32,959 nt of DNA from an uncultured Alphaproteobacteria bacterium (GCA_937870685.1 CALMZX010000099.1:1-32959), one strand, 5' to 3'. Positions 15,642-25,743 are shown, counted from the first letter of the stretch. Notes: generated by a model not told the origin, from the sequence alone. Program-made: numbers and translations.

Positions 15642-16619
15642 TCAGAAGGCAGCTTCAACGCTGCCGACATGAAATCCCCGCCAGTTCCTGAGTTCGGCGT
15701 GGGTGTGATCGGCAAGGATGGCGCGCTCCTCCGCAGTCCAGACATCAAGAGACAGAAGTGCTTGCGATACGGCGGCTTCCGCGGCGCGGGTTGCGCCATC
15801 ATCGACCTTGAGGGCGAAACCCAGTCCGGCGTGGGGAATGCAGCCGCAATAGACACCTTCCGCGCCGACCTTGATGAAGAGCCGCGGCAGTTTCTGCATG
15901 ATGGTGGTGTCGTAGCGGTTGCTGCCCGCGATCATGAAAGGATGGTTGCGCGCGGCGCGAATGATCCATTGCGCGGCGGCATTGGCAGGGTCGGTGAGGC
16001 GGGCGAAGCCCAGCGCCATGTTGCGCAGGGGGAATGCCCAGGTCGGAACCGAGCAGCCGTCAATGCCGGTGGGGGCGTCTGCGAGGTTCACATCGCAATA
16101 GCGTGAGATGGTGGCAGCCACGGCCTGCTGGACCGGATGTGTTTGCGCCACATAGCCTTGCGAATCCGCTTCCAGTTGCCGGGCCAGCGCCAGCATGCCT
16201 GCATGCTTGCCCGAGCAATTGTTGTGGATGGCGCGGGGTTCTGCGCCTGCACGCGCGAGATCGATGACATCCTTGCGCTCATGCGGCCAGTGGGCGCCGC
16301 ATTCATACTGGCTCTCGGCGTTGCCGGCCTTGGCAAGAATGGAGGCTGCCACGCGCAGGTGCTCCGGCTCGCCATTGTGCGAGGAACAGCACAGGGCAAT
16401 TTCCTCGTCATTGAGGCCGAAGCGTTCCGCTGCTCCGCTTTCGATCAGGGGCAGGCATTGGAAGGCCTTGATGGCCGAACGCGGGAAGACCGGTGCATCA
16501 ATGTTCCCCACACTGCTGATGATCCGGCCTGATGCCGAACTGATCGCACAGGCGCCATGGTGTTGGCTTTCCACCGTTCCACCACGGGTGACATGGGCTA
16601 TGACGGGGTTGTCTTTCAT
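15642..16619 (-). CDS. class 3 (Rhizobium etli ReAV-type) L-asparaginase
   Basis: This 325-residue protein of the Asparaginase_II family (PF06089) is unrelated in sequence to the E. coli AnsA/AnsB enzymes. Residues match those reported for ReAV at the same numbers: Ser48 and Lys51 in PRSAIK, Ser80 in SSHNGE, and zinc ligands Cys135 and Lys138 in NNCSGKHAGM plus Cys189 in GIDGCSVP. It should hydrolyse asparagine to aspartate and ammonia in the cytoplasm. The ATG at 16619 overlaps the stop of the MFS transporter (ATGA), so uptake and hydrolysis may be linked. The family call is strong. Confidence 0.9.
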   Translation of the reverse strand: MKDNPVIAHVTRGGTVESQHHGACAISSASGRIISSVGNIDAPVFPRSAIKAFQCLPLIESGAAERFGLNDEEIALCCSSHNGEPEHLRVAASILAKAGNAESQYECGAHWPHERKDVIDLARAGAEPRAIHNNCSGKHAGMLALARQLEADSQGYVAQTHPVQQAVAATISRYCDVNLADAPTGIDGCSVPTWAFPLRNMALGFARLTDPANAAAQWIIRAARNHPFMIAGSNRYDTTIMQKLPRLFIKVGAEGVYCGCIPHAGLGFALKVDDGATRAAEAAVSQALLSLDVWTAEERAILADHTHAELRNWRGFHVGSVEAAF

Positions 16620-17833
16620 GCTTGTTCCTTGCGCGCGATGAGATACCAAAGCAGGGCCAGCAGTTGCAGGGCAAGGCAGATGCCGAAGCCCCAGACATAG
16701 CCTTCGGCGTCATAGCCTGACTGGGTTGGTGCGAAAAACCCGATCACAAGCCCCACACCATATTGCACTGAGAAGGCCACCACAAACATGGAGAAGTTGA
16801 TGGTGGCATTGGCCCGTCCGGAGAGATTTTCGCCGACCTGCCTGGCGAACCAGGGGAAGGCCAGAATGGCGGACTGTCCGACGGCCGCAAGCATCAGCCA
16901 GGCCGGGAAGGCCAATGTCTTCACCTGCAGCACGATCACGGCCTGCGCCAGCGTGTGCAGGGCGAGGCAGCCGAGCATGGTGGTCATGGGCCCGATGCCG
17001 CGGCGCTGCAGGCGGTCTGCAATCACGCCCACCGTCAGGATGCCGATCATGAAGGCAACTGCCATCCAGAACAGGTGGCGGGCCACCTCCAGCGGTGCCA
17101 GACCCATCACATCGCGGAACCAGGGGCCGGCCCAGAGCGTCTGGTAGGCGATGGGAATGCCTGCGGTGAGGCCGAGAAGCGGGGCGACACGCCAGAACAG
17201 CGGCAGCTTCATGATGCTCACAAGTTCGCGCCACTGCTGGCCAAAGCTGGACGTTTGTGCATGGTCCTGTTTTTCCGGCACCGCAGCAAACACGAAAAGC
17301 GATGACAGGACGATCACGCCCGAAAAAACCAGAAAGACAGTGCGCCAGCCCAGGGCATCAACCAGAAGGGCGGTCGGCTCCGTTGCGACGATGAGGCCGA
17401 GCGCGCCCATGGACATGATCGTGGCATTGGCGAGCGAGCGGCGCTCCAGCGGCACCCAGAGCGAACTGGCCTTGTAGCTGGCCATCAGGCCCGCCGAAAA
17501 GCCGAGGCCAATCACGGCGCGGGCAGCAAAGAGCGTGGCAAATCCGGGGGCGGCGGCAAAACCCGCACATCCGGTGGCGGCGACCAAGAGGAGGCCCGTC
17601 TGCACGCGGCGAGGACCAAAGCGATCCAGCAAGACGCCCAGCGGCAGCTGGAAGGCGGAGAAGGCCAGCAGGTAGGCAGCGGTGAGCAGGCCCAGTTCCG
17701 CCGGACCAATGGCAAACTCCCGGACTAGTTCCGGCGCCACCACCGCGTTCACGGCGCGAAGGAGGTAGGACAGCAGATAGGCGCAGGCGAAGGGAAAAAG
17801 CGCGAGGAACAGGGTGCGGCGGGAGGGCGTCAT
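16616..17833 (-). CDS. MFS transporter coupled to asparaginase
   Basis: This 405-residue protein has about 12 hydrophobic helices and the MFS motif A as GVLLDRFGPRR near residues 66-76, with a repeat-like loop VIADRLQRRG in the second half. It sits in the inner membrane. Its start at 17833 lacks a clear ribosome binding site, so translation may be leaderless or weak. It is the upstream partner of the asparaginase, overlapped by four bases, which makes an amino acid or peptide substrate plausible but unproven. A 7-8-7 inverted repeat lies 41 bases upstream. Confidence 0.85.
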   Translation of the reverse strand: MTPSRRTLFLALFPFACAYLLSYLLRAVNAVVAPELVREFAIGPAELGLLTAAYLLAFSAFQLPLGVLLDRFGPRRVQTGLLLVAATGCAGFAAAPGFATLFAARAVIGLGFSAGLMASYKASSLWVPLERRSLANATIMSMGALGLIVATEPTALLVDALGWRTVFLVFSGVIVLSSLFVFAAVPEKQDHAQTSSFGQQWRELVSIMKLPLFWRVAPLLGLTAGIPIAYQTLWAGPWFRDVMGLAPLEVARHLFWMAVAFMIGILTVGVIADRLQRRGIGPMTTMLGCLALHTLAQAVIVLQVKTLAFPAWLMLAAVGQSAILAFPWFARQVGENLSGRANATINFSMFVVAFSVQYGVGLVIGFFAPTQSGYDAEGYVWGFGICLALQLLALLWYLIARKEQA

Positions 17834-17874
17834 GGTTTGTTTACGTCTTTGGCGGAAACGCGCTGTTGGTCAAT

Positions 17875-17896
17875 CGAATCATTGCAATCTGATTCG
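17875..17896. promoter_or_regulatory. inverted repeat in the MFS/amidotransferase divergent region
   Basis: CGAATCA (17875-17881) and TGATTCG (17890-17896) are perfect inverted copies around an eight-base spacer, in the 105-base gap between divergent genes. This fits a dimeric regulator site for one or both. No regulator gene is adjacent. Confidence 0.4.
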
Positions 17897-17938
17897 TGAT
17901 CCCTATGTAGCGCGTTCCCTTTTCCGGACCGGACAGCC

Positions 17939-18664
17939 ATGATCTCACGCGCCCTCTGCTTTCAACACATGGATGATGAACCGCCCGGCCTGTTTGGCGA
18001 GTTTCTGGCAGCGCGCGGGGCCTCGCTGGATACGGTCATGCTGCACCGGGGCGAAGCCATACCCTCGCTTGCGCCGTATGATTTCCTGCTGGTGATGGGT
18101 GGTGCCATGGACGTGTGGGAAGAAGACGCCCATCCGTGGCTGGTGGCCGAGAAGCAGGCCATCCGGGAATGGGCCATTGAGCGCAACAGGCCCTATTTCG
18201 GTGTCTGTCTCGGGTTGCAGCTCCTGGCCCAGGCTGCAGGCGGCCAAGTCGCGCTGGCGCGTGAAGCTGAGGTGGGAATTGGCCACGTATGCCTGACGTC
18301 CCGTCACCGGTTTGTCGGCGGCTTGCCGCGCACCATCCGCATGATGCAGTGGCACCACGCCGAGGTGAGCAGGCTGCCTGATGGTGCAGAGGTGCTGGCA
18401 TCGTCGGAGGTCTCTCCGGTTCAGATCATGGCGCTGGGGGACTGCATGGTGGGCACGCAGTTCCATGGCGAGTTGACGCCTGCGCTGGTGGACCGCTGGG
18501 CTCACCTGCCGCAGTACATCGCGTGGCTAGAAGCTGCGCTTGGCGCTGGCGCCTATGAGCGGGTCAGGGCCGAAGCCCTGCCGCTGATGCCCGCCATGCG
18601 GCGCGTGAGCGAAAGCATGTTCAACGCGCTCGTCGACGGCGCGGCGCTGCGCAAGGCCGCCTAG
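17939..18664 (+). CDS. class I glutamine amidotransferase-like protein
   Basis: This 241-residue protein has a standalone GATase1 domain. The nucleophile elbow is GVCLGLQLL with Cys90, and the His-Glu pair is in TQFHGELTP (His176, Glu178). An early MGGAMDVWEED motif forms the oxyanion region. Such free-standing proteins cleave glutamine or gamma-glutamyl bonds and pass ammonia to a partner, or act on gamma-glutamyl amines. No synthetase partner lies next to it. Its stop overlaps the convergent aldolase stop by four bases (18661-18664). The family is certain and the substrate unknown. Confidence 0.85.
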   Translation: MISRALCFQHMDDEPPGLFGEFLAARGASLDTVMLHRGEAIPSLAPYDFLLVMGGAMDVWEEDAHPWLVAEKQAIREWAIERNRPYFGVCLGLQLLAQAAGGQVALAREAEVGIGHVCLTSRHRFVGGLPRTIRMMQWHHAEVSRLPDGAEVLASSEVSPVQIMALGDCMVGTQFHGELTPALVDRWAHLPQYIAWLEAALGAGAYERVRAEALPLMPAMRRVSESMFNALVDGAALRKAA

Positions 18665-19650
18665 ACCGCCTTCATCGTTTGCCGGTATTTCTCCGCATCC
18701 CAGTTCAGAAGCTGGTCGATTTCCGTTGCGGTCAGCGCCTTCAGCGGGGCTCCGGCCGGTACTCGCCGGAACACGTCGCCGGCGCAGCGCAACATGGGTT
18801 CTACCGAAGGCTTGGCATCCCTGTGCAGAAGCACACCCTTGCCGGGAATTGCCACGGCGACCGCGTTCGACGACACCTCTTCCGGGATGGACGTTCCAAG
18901 GAAGACAACGTGATCCGGATAATAGACCCGGGTACAGGCGGCCTTGCGGGCGTCGTCATTGAGGGCAATCGCATGGCACTCCGTGTCTTCGGGCAAACGG
19001 TAACTGCCGCCTGCGCAGATGGCGGACAGGGTGGCGATGTCGGGTTTTCCGAAATCGCGAACCGGCGCAACGAGAGCCGCAACGACCTTGTTCATCAGGG
19101 CTTCGGCTCCGACAACACTTTCGGCGGCAACGGCCAGTCCGTGATTGCCGAGAATGAGTACGTCAACGCCCGGCTTCCAAGCCTGGCGAATGGCGCGGGA
19201 GAGCATGAGTCCAGGCCGGGCATAAGGCACCCATGCCCAGGTGAAGCCCTTCAGCTTCTCGCCAAGCAGTGCCTCGCCATCACTGCGGATGGCAAGGGCA
19301 ATGGTGTTGACGCAGTGCACATGAACGACAACCTTCTGGGGCATCAATCCGTGTACGGAGGTTTCAATGGATGGCCGCAGACCCAGCGGGTTGATGTCCT
19401 GGCGAACGAAATCGGTGCAGGACTCGCAGGCCGGATCGTCAGCGGCCAGGGCGGCAGAGAGACGGGCGAAGTCAAGGGGGACGAAGATGTCCTTGGCCTC
19501 CGCATCACGCAGCCACGTGCCTGAGGCCTTGATCCACATGACGCCTTCGTCCTTGATAGACGTATTGCCGCCTGCTGCCTGAACGAGCAGGGGGTCGCTG
19601 CCCACCTTGGCGGAGAGGTGGCGGAGAGCCTTGAATTCAGCGGTGTTCAT
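18661..19650 (-). CDS. class II aldolase/adducin-family protein coupled to glpK
   Basis: This 329-residue protein of the zinc-dependent class II aldolase fold has phosphate-loop-like GGNTSIK (27-33), candidate catalytic Glu96, zinc ligands His110 and His112 in VHVH, and a third His170 in LGNHGLAV. It resembles the aldolase half of the rhamnulose-phosphate aldolase/alcohol dehydrogenase proteins more than short FucA or AraD, because it carries an extra C-terminal domain of about 110 residues. Its ATG overlaps the glpK stop (ATGA), which ties its production to the glycerol enzymes. Retro-aldol cleavage yielding DHAP is a good hypothesis; the substrate is unknown. Confidence 0.8.
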   Translation of the reverse strand: MNTAEFKALRHLSAKVGSDPLLVQAAGGNTSIKDEGVMWIKASGTWLRDAEAKDIFVPLDFARLSAALAADDPACESCTDFVRQDINPLGLRPSIETSVHGLMPQKVVVHVHCVNTIALAIRSDGEALLGEKLKGFTWAWVPYARPGLMLSRAIRQAWKPGVDVLILGNHGLAVAAESVVGAEALMNKVVAALVAPVRDFGKPDIATLSAICAGGSYRLPEDTECHAIALNDDARKAACTRVYYPDHVVFLGTSIPEEVSSNAVAVAIPGKGVLLHRDAKPSVEPMLRCAGDVFRRVPAGAPLKALTATEIDQLLNWDAEKYRQTMKAV

Positions 19651-21131
19651 GCAAGCAACTTTCTGACAGCGTCTTTCCAGCCCGCGTATTTTTCCTCACG
19701 CAGGGCCGGCTTCATTTTGGGCGAGAAGCGCTTGTCGCGTGACCAGCGCGTGGCGACCTTTTCAGGAGGTGGCAACAGACCTGCCTGCAGGCCTGCGAGA
19801 TAGGCGGCACCCAGGGCCGTTGTTTCCAGCACCTTAGGCCGGTCCACGGGGGCATCCAGAATGTCGGCGAGGTTTTGCATTGTCCAGTCAGACGACGTCA
19901 TGCCACCATCGACGCGCAAGACCGTGCTGCCGCTGCTGCCCCAGTCCTTCTGCATCGCTTCCAGAAGGTCGCGCGTCTGGTAACAGACCGCTTCCAGTGC
20001 CGCCTTAGCCAGTTCCCGGTTGCTGGTGCCCCGGGTAAGGCCAAAAACGGCACCACGGGCCTCTGCATTCCAATAGGGTGCACCAAGGCCAACGAAAGCG
20101 GGAACCAAATAGATTTGTTGCGATGGATCGGCGCTTTTGGCCAAAGCCCCGGTTTCCGACGCCGACTTGATGATCTTTAATCCATCGCGCAGCCACTGCA
20201 CGGCCGCCCCTGCGATAAAGATGGCGCCTTCCAGTGCATAGGTCCGCTTGCCATTCAATTGGTAGGCCACGGTGGTGAGCAGGCGGTTGCTTGAGGGCAC
20301 GGCCCTTTCGCCGGTGTTCAGCAGCGCGAAGCACCCGGTTCCATAGGTTGATTTCATCATGCCGGGTTCGAAGCAGGCCTGTCCGATGGTGGCGGCCTGC
20401 TGGTCACCGGCGACGCCGCCGATCGGGATTGATGCCCCCAACAATTTCCTGTCCGTCACGCCATAGTCGGCAGCGCAATCCTTCACCTCCGGCAGGAGTG
20501 AGCGCGGCACGTTGAGAAGCGCCAGCAACTCGTCATCCCACGTTCCTGTGTGGATGTTGTAGAGCAGGGTGCGCGAGGCATTGGTGGCGTCCGTGGCGTG
20601 CACCTTGCCGCCTGTGAGACGCCAGATGAGAAACGTGTCAATCGTTCCGAAGGCGAGTTCGCCGGCATCGGCCTTGGCGCGCGCACCTTTCACATTGTCG
20701 AGCAGCCAGGCGAGCTTGGTGCCGGAGAAATAGGGATCGAGCAGCAACCCGGTCTTGCGGGTGAAGAGCGGCTCATGGCCAGCCTCCTTCAATGCCCTGC
20801 AGGTGTCCGCTGTCCGGCGGTCCTGCCAGACGATGGCCTTGTGCACGGGCTTGCCCGTCTTGCGGCTCCACAGCACCACGGTTTCACGCTGGTTGGTGAT
20901 GCCGATGGCGGCAATGGCCGTTGCCTTCAGTTTCGCCTTGCGGAGTGCAGTCTTGCAGGTGGCCAGCACACTCTTCCAGATTTCCTCCGGATCATGTTCG
21001 ACCCAGCCTGATGCCGGAAAATACTGCCTGAACTCCTGCTGACCTGTGCCTTTGGGTTTGAGGTTCCGGTCGAAAACAATGGCACGTGAGGAGGTTGTGC
21101 CCTGATCGATAGCGAGAAGATGCGTGCTCAT
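19647..21131 (-). CDS. glpK: glycerol kinase
   Basis: This 494-residue FGGY kinase makes glycerol-3-phosphate from glycerol and ATP. It opens with [17 protein letters not shown], carries [20 protein letters not shown] (about 79-98), WLLDN and [14 protein letters not shown] in the middle, and [18 protein letters not shown] near the end, all typical of GlpK. Length matches the family. The ATG at 21131 overlaps the glpD stop (ATGA), and its own stop overlaps the aldolase start. An upstream open stretch to 21278 was rejected because it lies inside glpD. Confidence 0.95.
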   Translation of the reverse strand: MSTHLLAIDQGTTSSRAIVFDRNLKPKGTGQQEFRQYFPASGWVEHDPEEIWKSVLATCKTALRKAKLKATAIAAIGITNQRETVVLWSRKTGKPVHKAIVWQDRRTADTCRALKEAGHEPLFTRKTGLLLDPYFSGTKLAWLLDNVKGARAKADAGELAFGTIDTFLIWRLTGGKVHATDATNASRTLLYNIHTGTWDDELLALLNVPRSLLPEVKDCAADYGVTDRKLLGASIPIGGVAGDQQAATIGQACFEPGMMKSTYGTGCFALLNTGERAVPSSNRLLTTVAYQLNGKRTYALEGAIFIAGAAVQWLRDGLKIIKSASETGALAKSADPSQQIYLVPAFVGLGAPYWNAEARGAVFGLTRGTSNRELAKAALEAVCYQTRDLLEAMQKDWGSSGSTVLRVDGGMTSSDWTMQNLADILDAPVDRPKVLETTALGAAYLAGLQAGLLPPPEKVATRWSRDKRFSPKMKPALREEKYAGWKDAVRKLLA

Positions 21132-22663
21132 GACAATTCCTTGCTCTTGCTCTTGCTCTTCTTCGGCTTGGCGTCCTTGCCCTCCATGAACTGGCGCAGG
21201 GCCTGCTGCTCCTCGGACTTGAGGTGCAGGCCGAGCTTGGACCGCCGCCAGAGAATGTCGTCTGCCGTTTCTGCCCATTCATGTTCGCGCAGCCAGGCGA
21301 TCTCCCGCTCACTGAGCGGCCCGAAACTCTGCCCGAGATCGGAAGCGAAGCGCGCACCTTCGAGGATCTTCTCGGCATCCGTGCCATAGGCGCGGAACAG
21401 GCGGCGGATGACAGCGGGCTTGAGGAAGGAATAGGTCTTCTGCAGCGCCGCCACGCGGCTTTCCACTTCGTTCCATGGAAAATCACCGCCGGGCAGCGAG
21501 GCCGTGGCCGTCCACGGACCTTTCATCGCGGGGAAGAATGGCTGCAACTCCTTCATCACGGCTTCAGCCAGTTTGCGGGCCGTGGTGATCTTGCCTCCGA
21601 AAATCGACAGGACTGGAGCCTGGCCCTCCGGCTTGTCCAGCTTCAGAACGTAGTCGCGGGTGGCTTCCTGCGCCTTGGAGGCACCGTCATCATAGAGCGG
21701 GCGGATGCCGGCATAGGCCCAGCGCAACTGCTCGCGCGTGACTGGCAGCCGGAAGTATTCGCTGACGGCCCGCAGCAGATAGTCAATCTCCTCGTCGGAA
21801 GCTTCCGGCTTGCCGGGGTCGTCCTTATGATCCTTGTCGGTGGTGCCGATCAGCGTGAAATTCTGTTCATACGGGATGGCAAAGCAGATGCGGCCATCGG
21901 CATTCTGAAAGATGTAGCAGCGGTCGTGGTCATAGAGGCGGTCCACGACGATGTGGGTGCCCTTGACCATGCGGATCCTGTCGGGGTCATTGCGGCCAAC
22001 AACCTGGCCCAGGACATTGCTGACCCAGGGCCCGGCGGCATTCACCACGGCACGGGCCGTTATGCTCTCCGACTTTCCATCGCGCTCGATTTCGATCTTC
22101 CACAGGGCGCCCTCGCGGCGGACAGAGGTACATTTCGTCCGTGTGCGGATGACTGCGCCACGGTTCGCGGCATCACGCGCCGACAGCGCAACGAGGCGCG
22201 CGTCCTCGACCCAGCAGTCGGAGTATTCGTAGCCCGTGATGAAATCGTTCTTGAGCGGCTGCCCCGTGATGTCGCTGGCGAGATCAATGGTGCGTGTCGG
22301 TGGCAGGATCTTGCGGCCGCCGAGGTGGTCGTAGAGAAAGAGACCGAGGCGGAGCAGCGCCTTGGGCCGGAGGCCATCGTGGTGCGGCAACACAAAGCGC
22401 AAGGGCCAAATGATGTGAGGCGCCGACTTGAGGAGGACCTCGCGCTCAATCAGGGCCTCGCGGACCAGGCGGAATTCATAGTGCTCGAGATAGCGGAGTC
22501 CGCCGTGGATGAGCTTGGTGGATTTGGACGACGTGCCGGACGCCAGGTCATTCTGCTCGGCGAGAAACACACTGAGCCCGCGGCCAGCGGCATCCCGCGC
22601 AATGCCACAGCCATTGATGCCGCCGCCAATGATGAAGAGATCGTAGATCTTGTCTGTTGTCAT
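21128..22663 (-). CDS. glpD: aerobic glycerol-3-phosphate dehydrogenase
   Basis: This 511-residue FAD enzyme of the inner membrane oxidises glycerol-3-phosphate to DHAP and passes electrons to quinone. The N-terminal FAD motif is [20 protein letters not shown]. The family stretch [20 protein letters not shown] follows, and the C-terminal domain includes [13 protein letters not shown] Lys/Ser-rich tail (about the last 15 residues) is extra and probably nonfunctional or membrane-contacting. It starts one base after glpR and overlaps glpK. Confidence 0.95.
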   Translation of the reverse strand: MTTDKIYDLFIIGGGINGCGIARDAAGRGLSVFLAEQNDLASGTSSKSTKLIHGGLRYLEHYEFRLVREALIEREVLLKSAPHIIWPLRFVLPHHDGLRPKALLRLGLFLYDHLGGRKILPPTRTIDLASDITGQPLKNDFITGYEYSDCWVEDARLVALSARDAANRGAVIRTRTKCTSVRREGALWKIEIERDGKSESITARAVVNAAGPWVSNVLGQVVGRNDPDRIRMVKGTHIVVDRLYDHDRCYIFQNADGRICFAIPYEQNFTLIGTTDKDHKDDPGKPEASDEEIDYLLRAVSEYFRLPVTREQLRWAYAGIRPLYDDGASKAQEATRDYVLKLDKPEGQAPVLSIFGGKITTARKLAEAVMKELQPFFPAMKGPWTATASLPGGDFPWNEVESRVAALQKTYSFLKPAVIRRLFRAYGTDAEKILEGARFASDLGQSFGPLSEREIAWLREHEWAETADDILWRRSKLGLHLKSEEQQALRQFMEGKDAKPKKSKSKSKELS

Positions 22664-22664
22664 G

Positions 22665-23453
22665 TCAGGGCAAAGCCTCGTTCAAGTCTGTCGTTACCGT
22701 TTCGAGTGTCACGCCATTCTGGCGGCAGATGTCGGCGATCGGCCCGGGCGCGGGCCGGTCTGTCACAAAGGTTGTGACTTGCGAGAGATGCCCGATGCGG
22801 ACCGGTGCCGAGCGCGAAAACTTGCTCGCGTCGGCGACCAGGATCACTTCCCGGGTATTGCTCATGATGGTCTGTGCTGCCCGCACTTCTCGGATGTCGT
22901 AGTCGAGCAACGCCCCATCCTCGTCAATCGCTGACACGCCCATCACGGCATGGTCCACCTTGAACTGGCGGATCGTTTCGACGGTGCTTTCACCGACGAT
23001 GCCGCCGTCGCTGGAGCGAACCGCGCCACCCGTGATGATGACGTCAATGCGGGGTGAGTTCAAAAGCGTCTGTGCGACGTGAATATTGTTGGTGATCACC
23101 ATGAGGCCTTCATGGTGGACCAGGGCGCGCGCCACTTCCTCGGTGGTTGTGCCGATGTTGATGAACACCGACGCGTTGTTGGGGATGAGCGCGGCGGTCC
23201 TCCGGCCAATCAGGGCCTTCTCGGCTGCCGCCATCTGCCGGCGCGCTTCGTAGGCGACGTTCTCGACACCGGACGAGAGCATGGCGCCGCCATGGGTGCG
23301 CGAGAGCAGGCGTCCATCGCAGAGTTCGTTCAGGTCCTTACGGATTGTCTGTGGCGTCACCTCAAAGCGCGAAGCCAGATTCTCCACCCCCACCGTGCCT
23401 GTCTGGCGGGCGAGAATGAGGATTTGCTGTTGGCGTGGCGAGAGGGCGAACAT
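22665..23453 (-). CDS. glpR: DeoR-family repressor, GlpR-like
   Basis: This 262-residue regulator has an N-terminal winged HTH (LSPRQQQILILARQTGTV, then VTPQTIRKDLNELCD for the recognition helix) and a C-terminal DeoR sensor with INIGTTTEEVARAL and ITGGAVRSSDGGIVG, which binds a sugar or glycerol phosphate. Position as first gene of glpR-glpD-glpK supports GlpR. The start at 23453 has an AGGAAG site; the frame is open to 23546, but that region contains the operator-like repeats. It likely represses its own operon and possibly the divergent dehydrogenase genes. Confidence 0.85.
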   Translation of the reverse strand: MFALSPRQQQILILARQTGTVGVENLASRFEVTPQTIRKDLNELCDGRLLSRTHGGAMLSSGVENVAYEARRQMAAAEKALIGRRTAALIPNNASVFINIGTTTEEVARALVHHEGLMVITNNIHVAQTLLNSPRIDVIITGGAVRSSDGGIVGESTVETIRQFKVDHAVMGVSAIDEDGALLDYDIREVRAAQTIMSNTREVILVADASKFSRSAPVRIGHLSQVTTFVTDRPAPGPIADICRQNGVTLETVTTDLNEALP

Positions 23454-23493
23454 CAATCTTCCTACGTCGAAATCCCTGTTTAGTTTCATTTTC

Positions 23494-23522
23494 TTTCGGT
23501 TGCAGCAAATTATTTTCGGTTG
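23494..23522. promoter_or_regulatory. direct repeats, candidate GlpR sites
   Basis: TTTCGGTTG occurs at 23494-23502 and again at 23514-23522, exactly 20 bases apart, about two turns of DNA, so both would face the same side. A related TTTCG lies at 23558. They sit 41-69 bases upstream of the glpR start. DeoR-family repressors often use TTTCG-containing repeats, so these are reasonable GlpR targets. Confidence 0.45.
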
Positions 23523-23531
23523 ATGGCAATT

Positions 23532-23546
23532 TTGTGCATCGCACAA
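23532..23546. promoter_or_regulatory. inverted repeat between glpR and the dehydrogenase operon
   Basis: TTGTGC (23532-23537) and GCACAA (23541-23546) form a perfect inverted repeat around ATC, ten bases beyond the direct repeats. It lies in the 247-base divergent region that must serve both glpR and the E1alpha gene. It could be a second regulator's site. Confidence 0.45.
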
Positions 23547-23700
23547 TGATTCTTTGGTTTCGCTTTCTTTCTATTCGTCTTGGTCATGGCTGCGATGTGT
23601 CTGCTGACATTATGATACATATTGACGTTGCGGTGCGAAAAGGAACATAAGGCATGTTTCTTGAACCCGGGCCCTTGCCCGGCGCAAGCAAAGGGCTCCC

Positions 23701-24750
23701 ATGGCTACGAAATCTCCCGGAAAGCCGGCCGCGTCTGGAAAGAACGCGCGGCCGTTTTATGCCAATCACACAACCGAGCAGCTGAAGGAAGCGCTGCGGC
23801 GCATGTACCTGATCCGCCGTTTTGAAGAGATGGCGGAAGAGAGCTACGTGCGCGGCCTGACGCATGGCACGATGCACCTTTCGGTGGGCCAGGAAGCGGC
23901 CGCCGTTGGCGCCTGCATGGACCTGAGCACCGCCGACTACATTACCTCGACCCATCGCGGCCACGGCCACTGCATCGGCAAGGGTGCGGATGTGAAGTTC
24001 ATGTTTGCCGAGTTCTTCGGCAAGGAAGAGGGCTACTGCCGGGGGCGTGGCGGCTCCATGCATATTGCCGACCCTGCTACCGGAAACCTCGGAGCCAATG
24101 GCATCGTGGGTGGCGGTCTGCCGCTTGCCACTGGGGCAGCACTTGCCATCAAGCAGCGGAAGGGCAAGGACGTGGCCATCTGCTTCTTCGGTGATGGCGC
24201 GCAGAATGAAGGTGCCTTCCATGAGTCACTCAACATGGCGGCAGTGTGGAAGCTGCCGGTCGTCTATGTGTGCGAAAACAACCAGTATGGCATGTCAGTG
24301 TCGACGGTGCGTTCAACGGCGGTGAAGGACGTTGCGACACGCGCCGTGGCCTACAATATGCCGGGCGTGATTGTTGACGGAAACAGTGTGGCCGACGTGA
24401 ACGAGGCTGTTTCGGCGGCCGTGGAGCGTGCCCGCAATGGCGAGGGACCAAGCCTCATCGAGTGCAAGACCTACCGCACGAAAGGACATTCGCGCTCGGA
24501 CCGCAACCGCTACCGCACCAAGGACGAGATCGAGGCGTGGAAAAACAAGGATCCCATTCCCGCCTTCGAGAGCGAGTTGGAAGCCCATGGCATTGCCAAC
24601 CGCGGCGAGATTGACGCCATCCGCGATGCGGTGGAGAAGGAAATCCAGGAAAGTTTCGAGGCTGCCACGAAAGGCACCAATCCGACGCCGGACAGCCTGC
24701 TGCGCGGCGTGACAACAACAGGTGATATTGCCATGGGGGTTGAGGCATGA
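23701..24750 (+). CDS. 2-oxoacid/acetoin dehydrogenase E1 alpha subunit
   Basis: This 349-residue thiamine diphosphate subunit decarboxylates pyruvate or acetoin-type substrates in a multienzyme complex. The ThDP motif begins at [17 protein letters not shown] (164-180) and ends at NN (193-194). THRGHGH and GRGGSMHI are typical of AcoA/PdhA. The N-terminal MYLIRRFEE and HLSVGQEA support the E1alpha family, with AcoA-like details. Ribosome binding is only AAAGGG. The ATG of the next gene overlaps its stop. Pyruvate versus acetoin use is unresolved; acoX and acoR are absent nearby. Confidence 0.88.
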   Translation: MATKSPGKPAASGKNARPFYANHTTEQLKEALRRMYLIRRFEEMAEESYVRGLTHGTMHLSVGQEAAAVGACMDLSTADYITSTHRGHGHCIGKGADVKFMFAEFFGKEEGYCRGRGGSMHIADPATGNLGANGIVGGGLPLATGAALAIKQRKGKDVAICFFGDGAQNEGAFHESLNMAAVWKLPVVYVCENNQYGMSVSTVRSTAVKDVATRAVAYNMPGVIVDGNSVADVNEAVSAAVERARNGEGPSLIECKTYRTKGHSRSDRNRYRTKDEIEAWKNKDPIPAFESELEAHGIANRGEIDAIRDAVEKEIQESFEAATKGTNPTPDSLLRGVTTTGDIAMGVEA

Positions 24751-25742
24751 GCGAGGTTCGTGAACTCAGCTTTTCCGCCGCCGTTCAGGAAGCGCTGGCG
24801 CAGGCCATGGAGGCTGATGAGCGCGTTTTCCTGATGGGTGAAGATATTGGTGTTTATGGCGGCGCCTTCCAGGTCACGGGTGACCTGGTGCACCGTTTCG
24901 GCGAGGACCGTGTGCGGGACACGCCGATTGCCGAACTGGGTGGCGCTGGCGTTGCTGTTGGTGCCGCCGTTGCAGGTTCGCGGCCTGTGTATGAATTCCA
25001 GTTCTCCGATTTCGCCACACTGGCCATGGAGCAGATCGTCAACCAGGCCGCCAAGATGCGCTTCATGCTTGGTGGCAAGGTGTCTGTTCCGGTTGTCTTC
25101 CGCATGCCATGCGGCTCCGGAACAGGGGCTGCGGCGCAACACTCGCAATCACTGGAAGCCTGGTTTGGACATGTGCCGGGACTCAAGGTCGTTGAGGCAT
25201 CCACGCCGGAGGATGCGAAGGGCCTGCTGCTTGCCGCCATTGATGATCCCGATCCGGTGCTCGTGTTCGAGCACAAGCTGCTCTACAAGGTGAAGGGCCA
25301 CGTTCCTGCTGAAATGTACCGCACGCCCATCGGCAAGGCCGTGGTGCGGCGCGAAGGCAAGCATGCAACAGTCGTGGCTGCTGCCATCATGGTGCACAAG
25401 GCGCTTGAAGCAGCAGAGGAACTCGCCAAGGAAGGCATCGACATCGAGGTGATCGACCTGCGCACCATTCGTCCGATCGACAGCGCCACGATCATCGAAA
25501 GCGTCAAGAAAACGTCGCGTCTCGCCTGCGTCTACGAGGGCGTGAAGACACTTGGCATTGGCGCTGAAATCTCGGCCATCGTGGCGGAGAGCGAAGCCTT
25601 CGACTATCTGGATGCGCCGATTCTGCGCCTTGGCGGCGCGGAAAGCCCGATCCCCTACAGCCCCATTCTGGAAAAGGCTGCCGTGCCCCAGACGGACGAT
25701 ATTGTTGCGGGACTGCGTGACCTTGTGAAGGGCAGGATCTGA
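24747..25742 (+). CDS. 2-oxoacid/acetoin dehydrogenase E1 beta subunit
   Basis: This 331-residue transketolase-like subunit completes the E1 heterotetramer with the preceding gene. It shows [18 protein letters not shown] (about 30-47), [37 protein letters not shown] and the closing [17 protein letters not shown], all E1beta hallmarks. The ATG is within the E1alpha stop (ATGA), giving matched subunit output. One base separates its stop from the E2 start. Confidence 0.9.
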   Translation: MSEVRELSFSAAVQEALAQAMEADERVFLMGEDIGVYGGAFQVTGDLVHRFGEDRVRDTPIAELGGAGVAVGAAVAGSRPVYEFQFSDFATLAMEQIVNQAAKMRFMLGGKVSVPVVFRMPCGSGTGAAAQHSQSLEAWFGHVPGLKVVEASTPEDAKGLLLAAIDDPDPVLVFEHKLLYKVKGHVPAEMYRTPIGKAVVRREGKHATVVAAAIMVHKALEAAEELAKEGIDIEVIDLRTIRPIDSATIIESVKKTSRLACVYEGVKTLGIGAEISAIVAESEAFDYLDAPILRLGGAESPIPYSPILEKAAVPQTDDIVAGLRDLVKGRI

Positions 25743-25743
25743 C

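Noticed and set aside
21224-22777. Plus-strand open frame of 517 codons
   Set aside because: It lies antisense to glpD, which has full family motifs; the plus-strand protein has none.
23454-23546. Longer N-terminus for GlpR
   Set aside because: The extra region contains the operator-like repeats, while the ATG at 23453 has a good AGGAAG site directly before the HTH.
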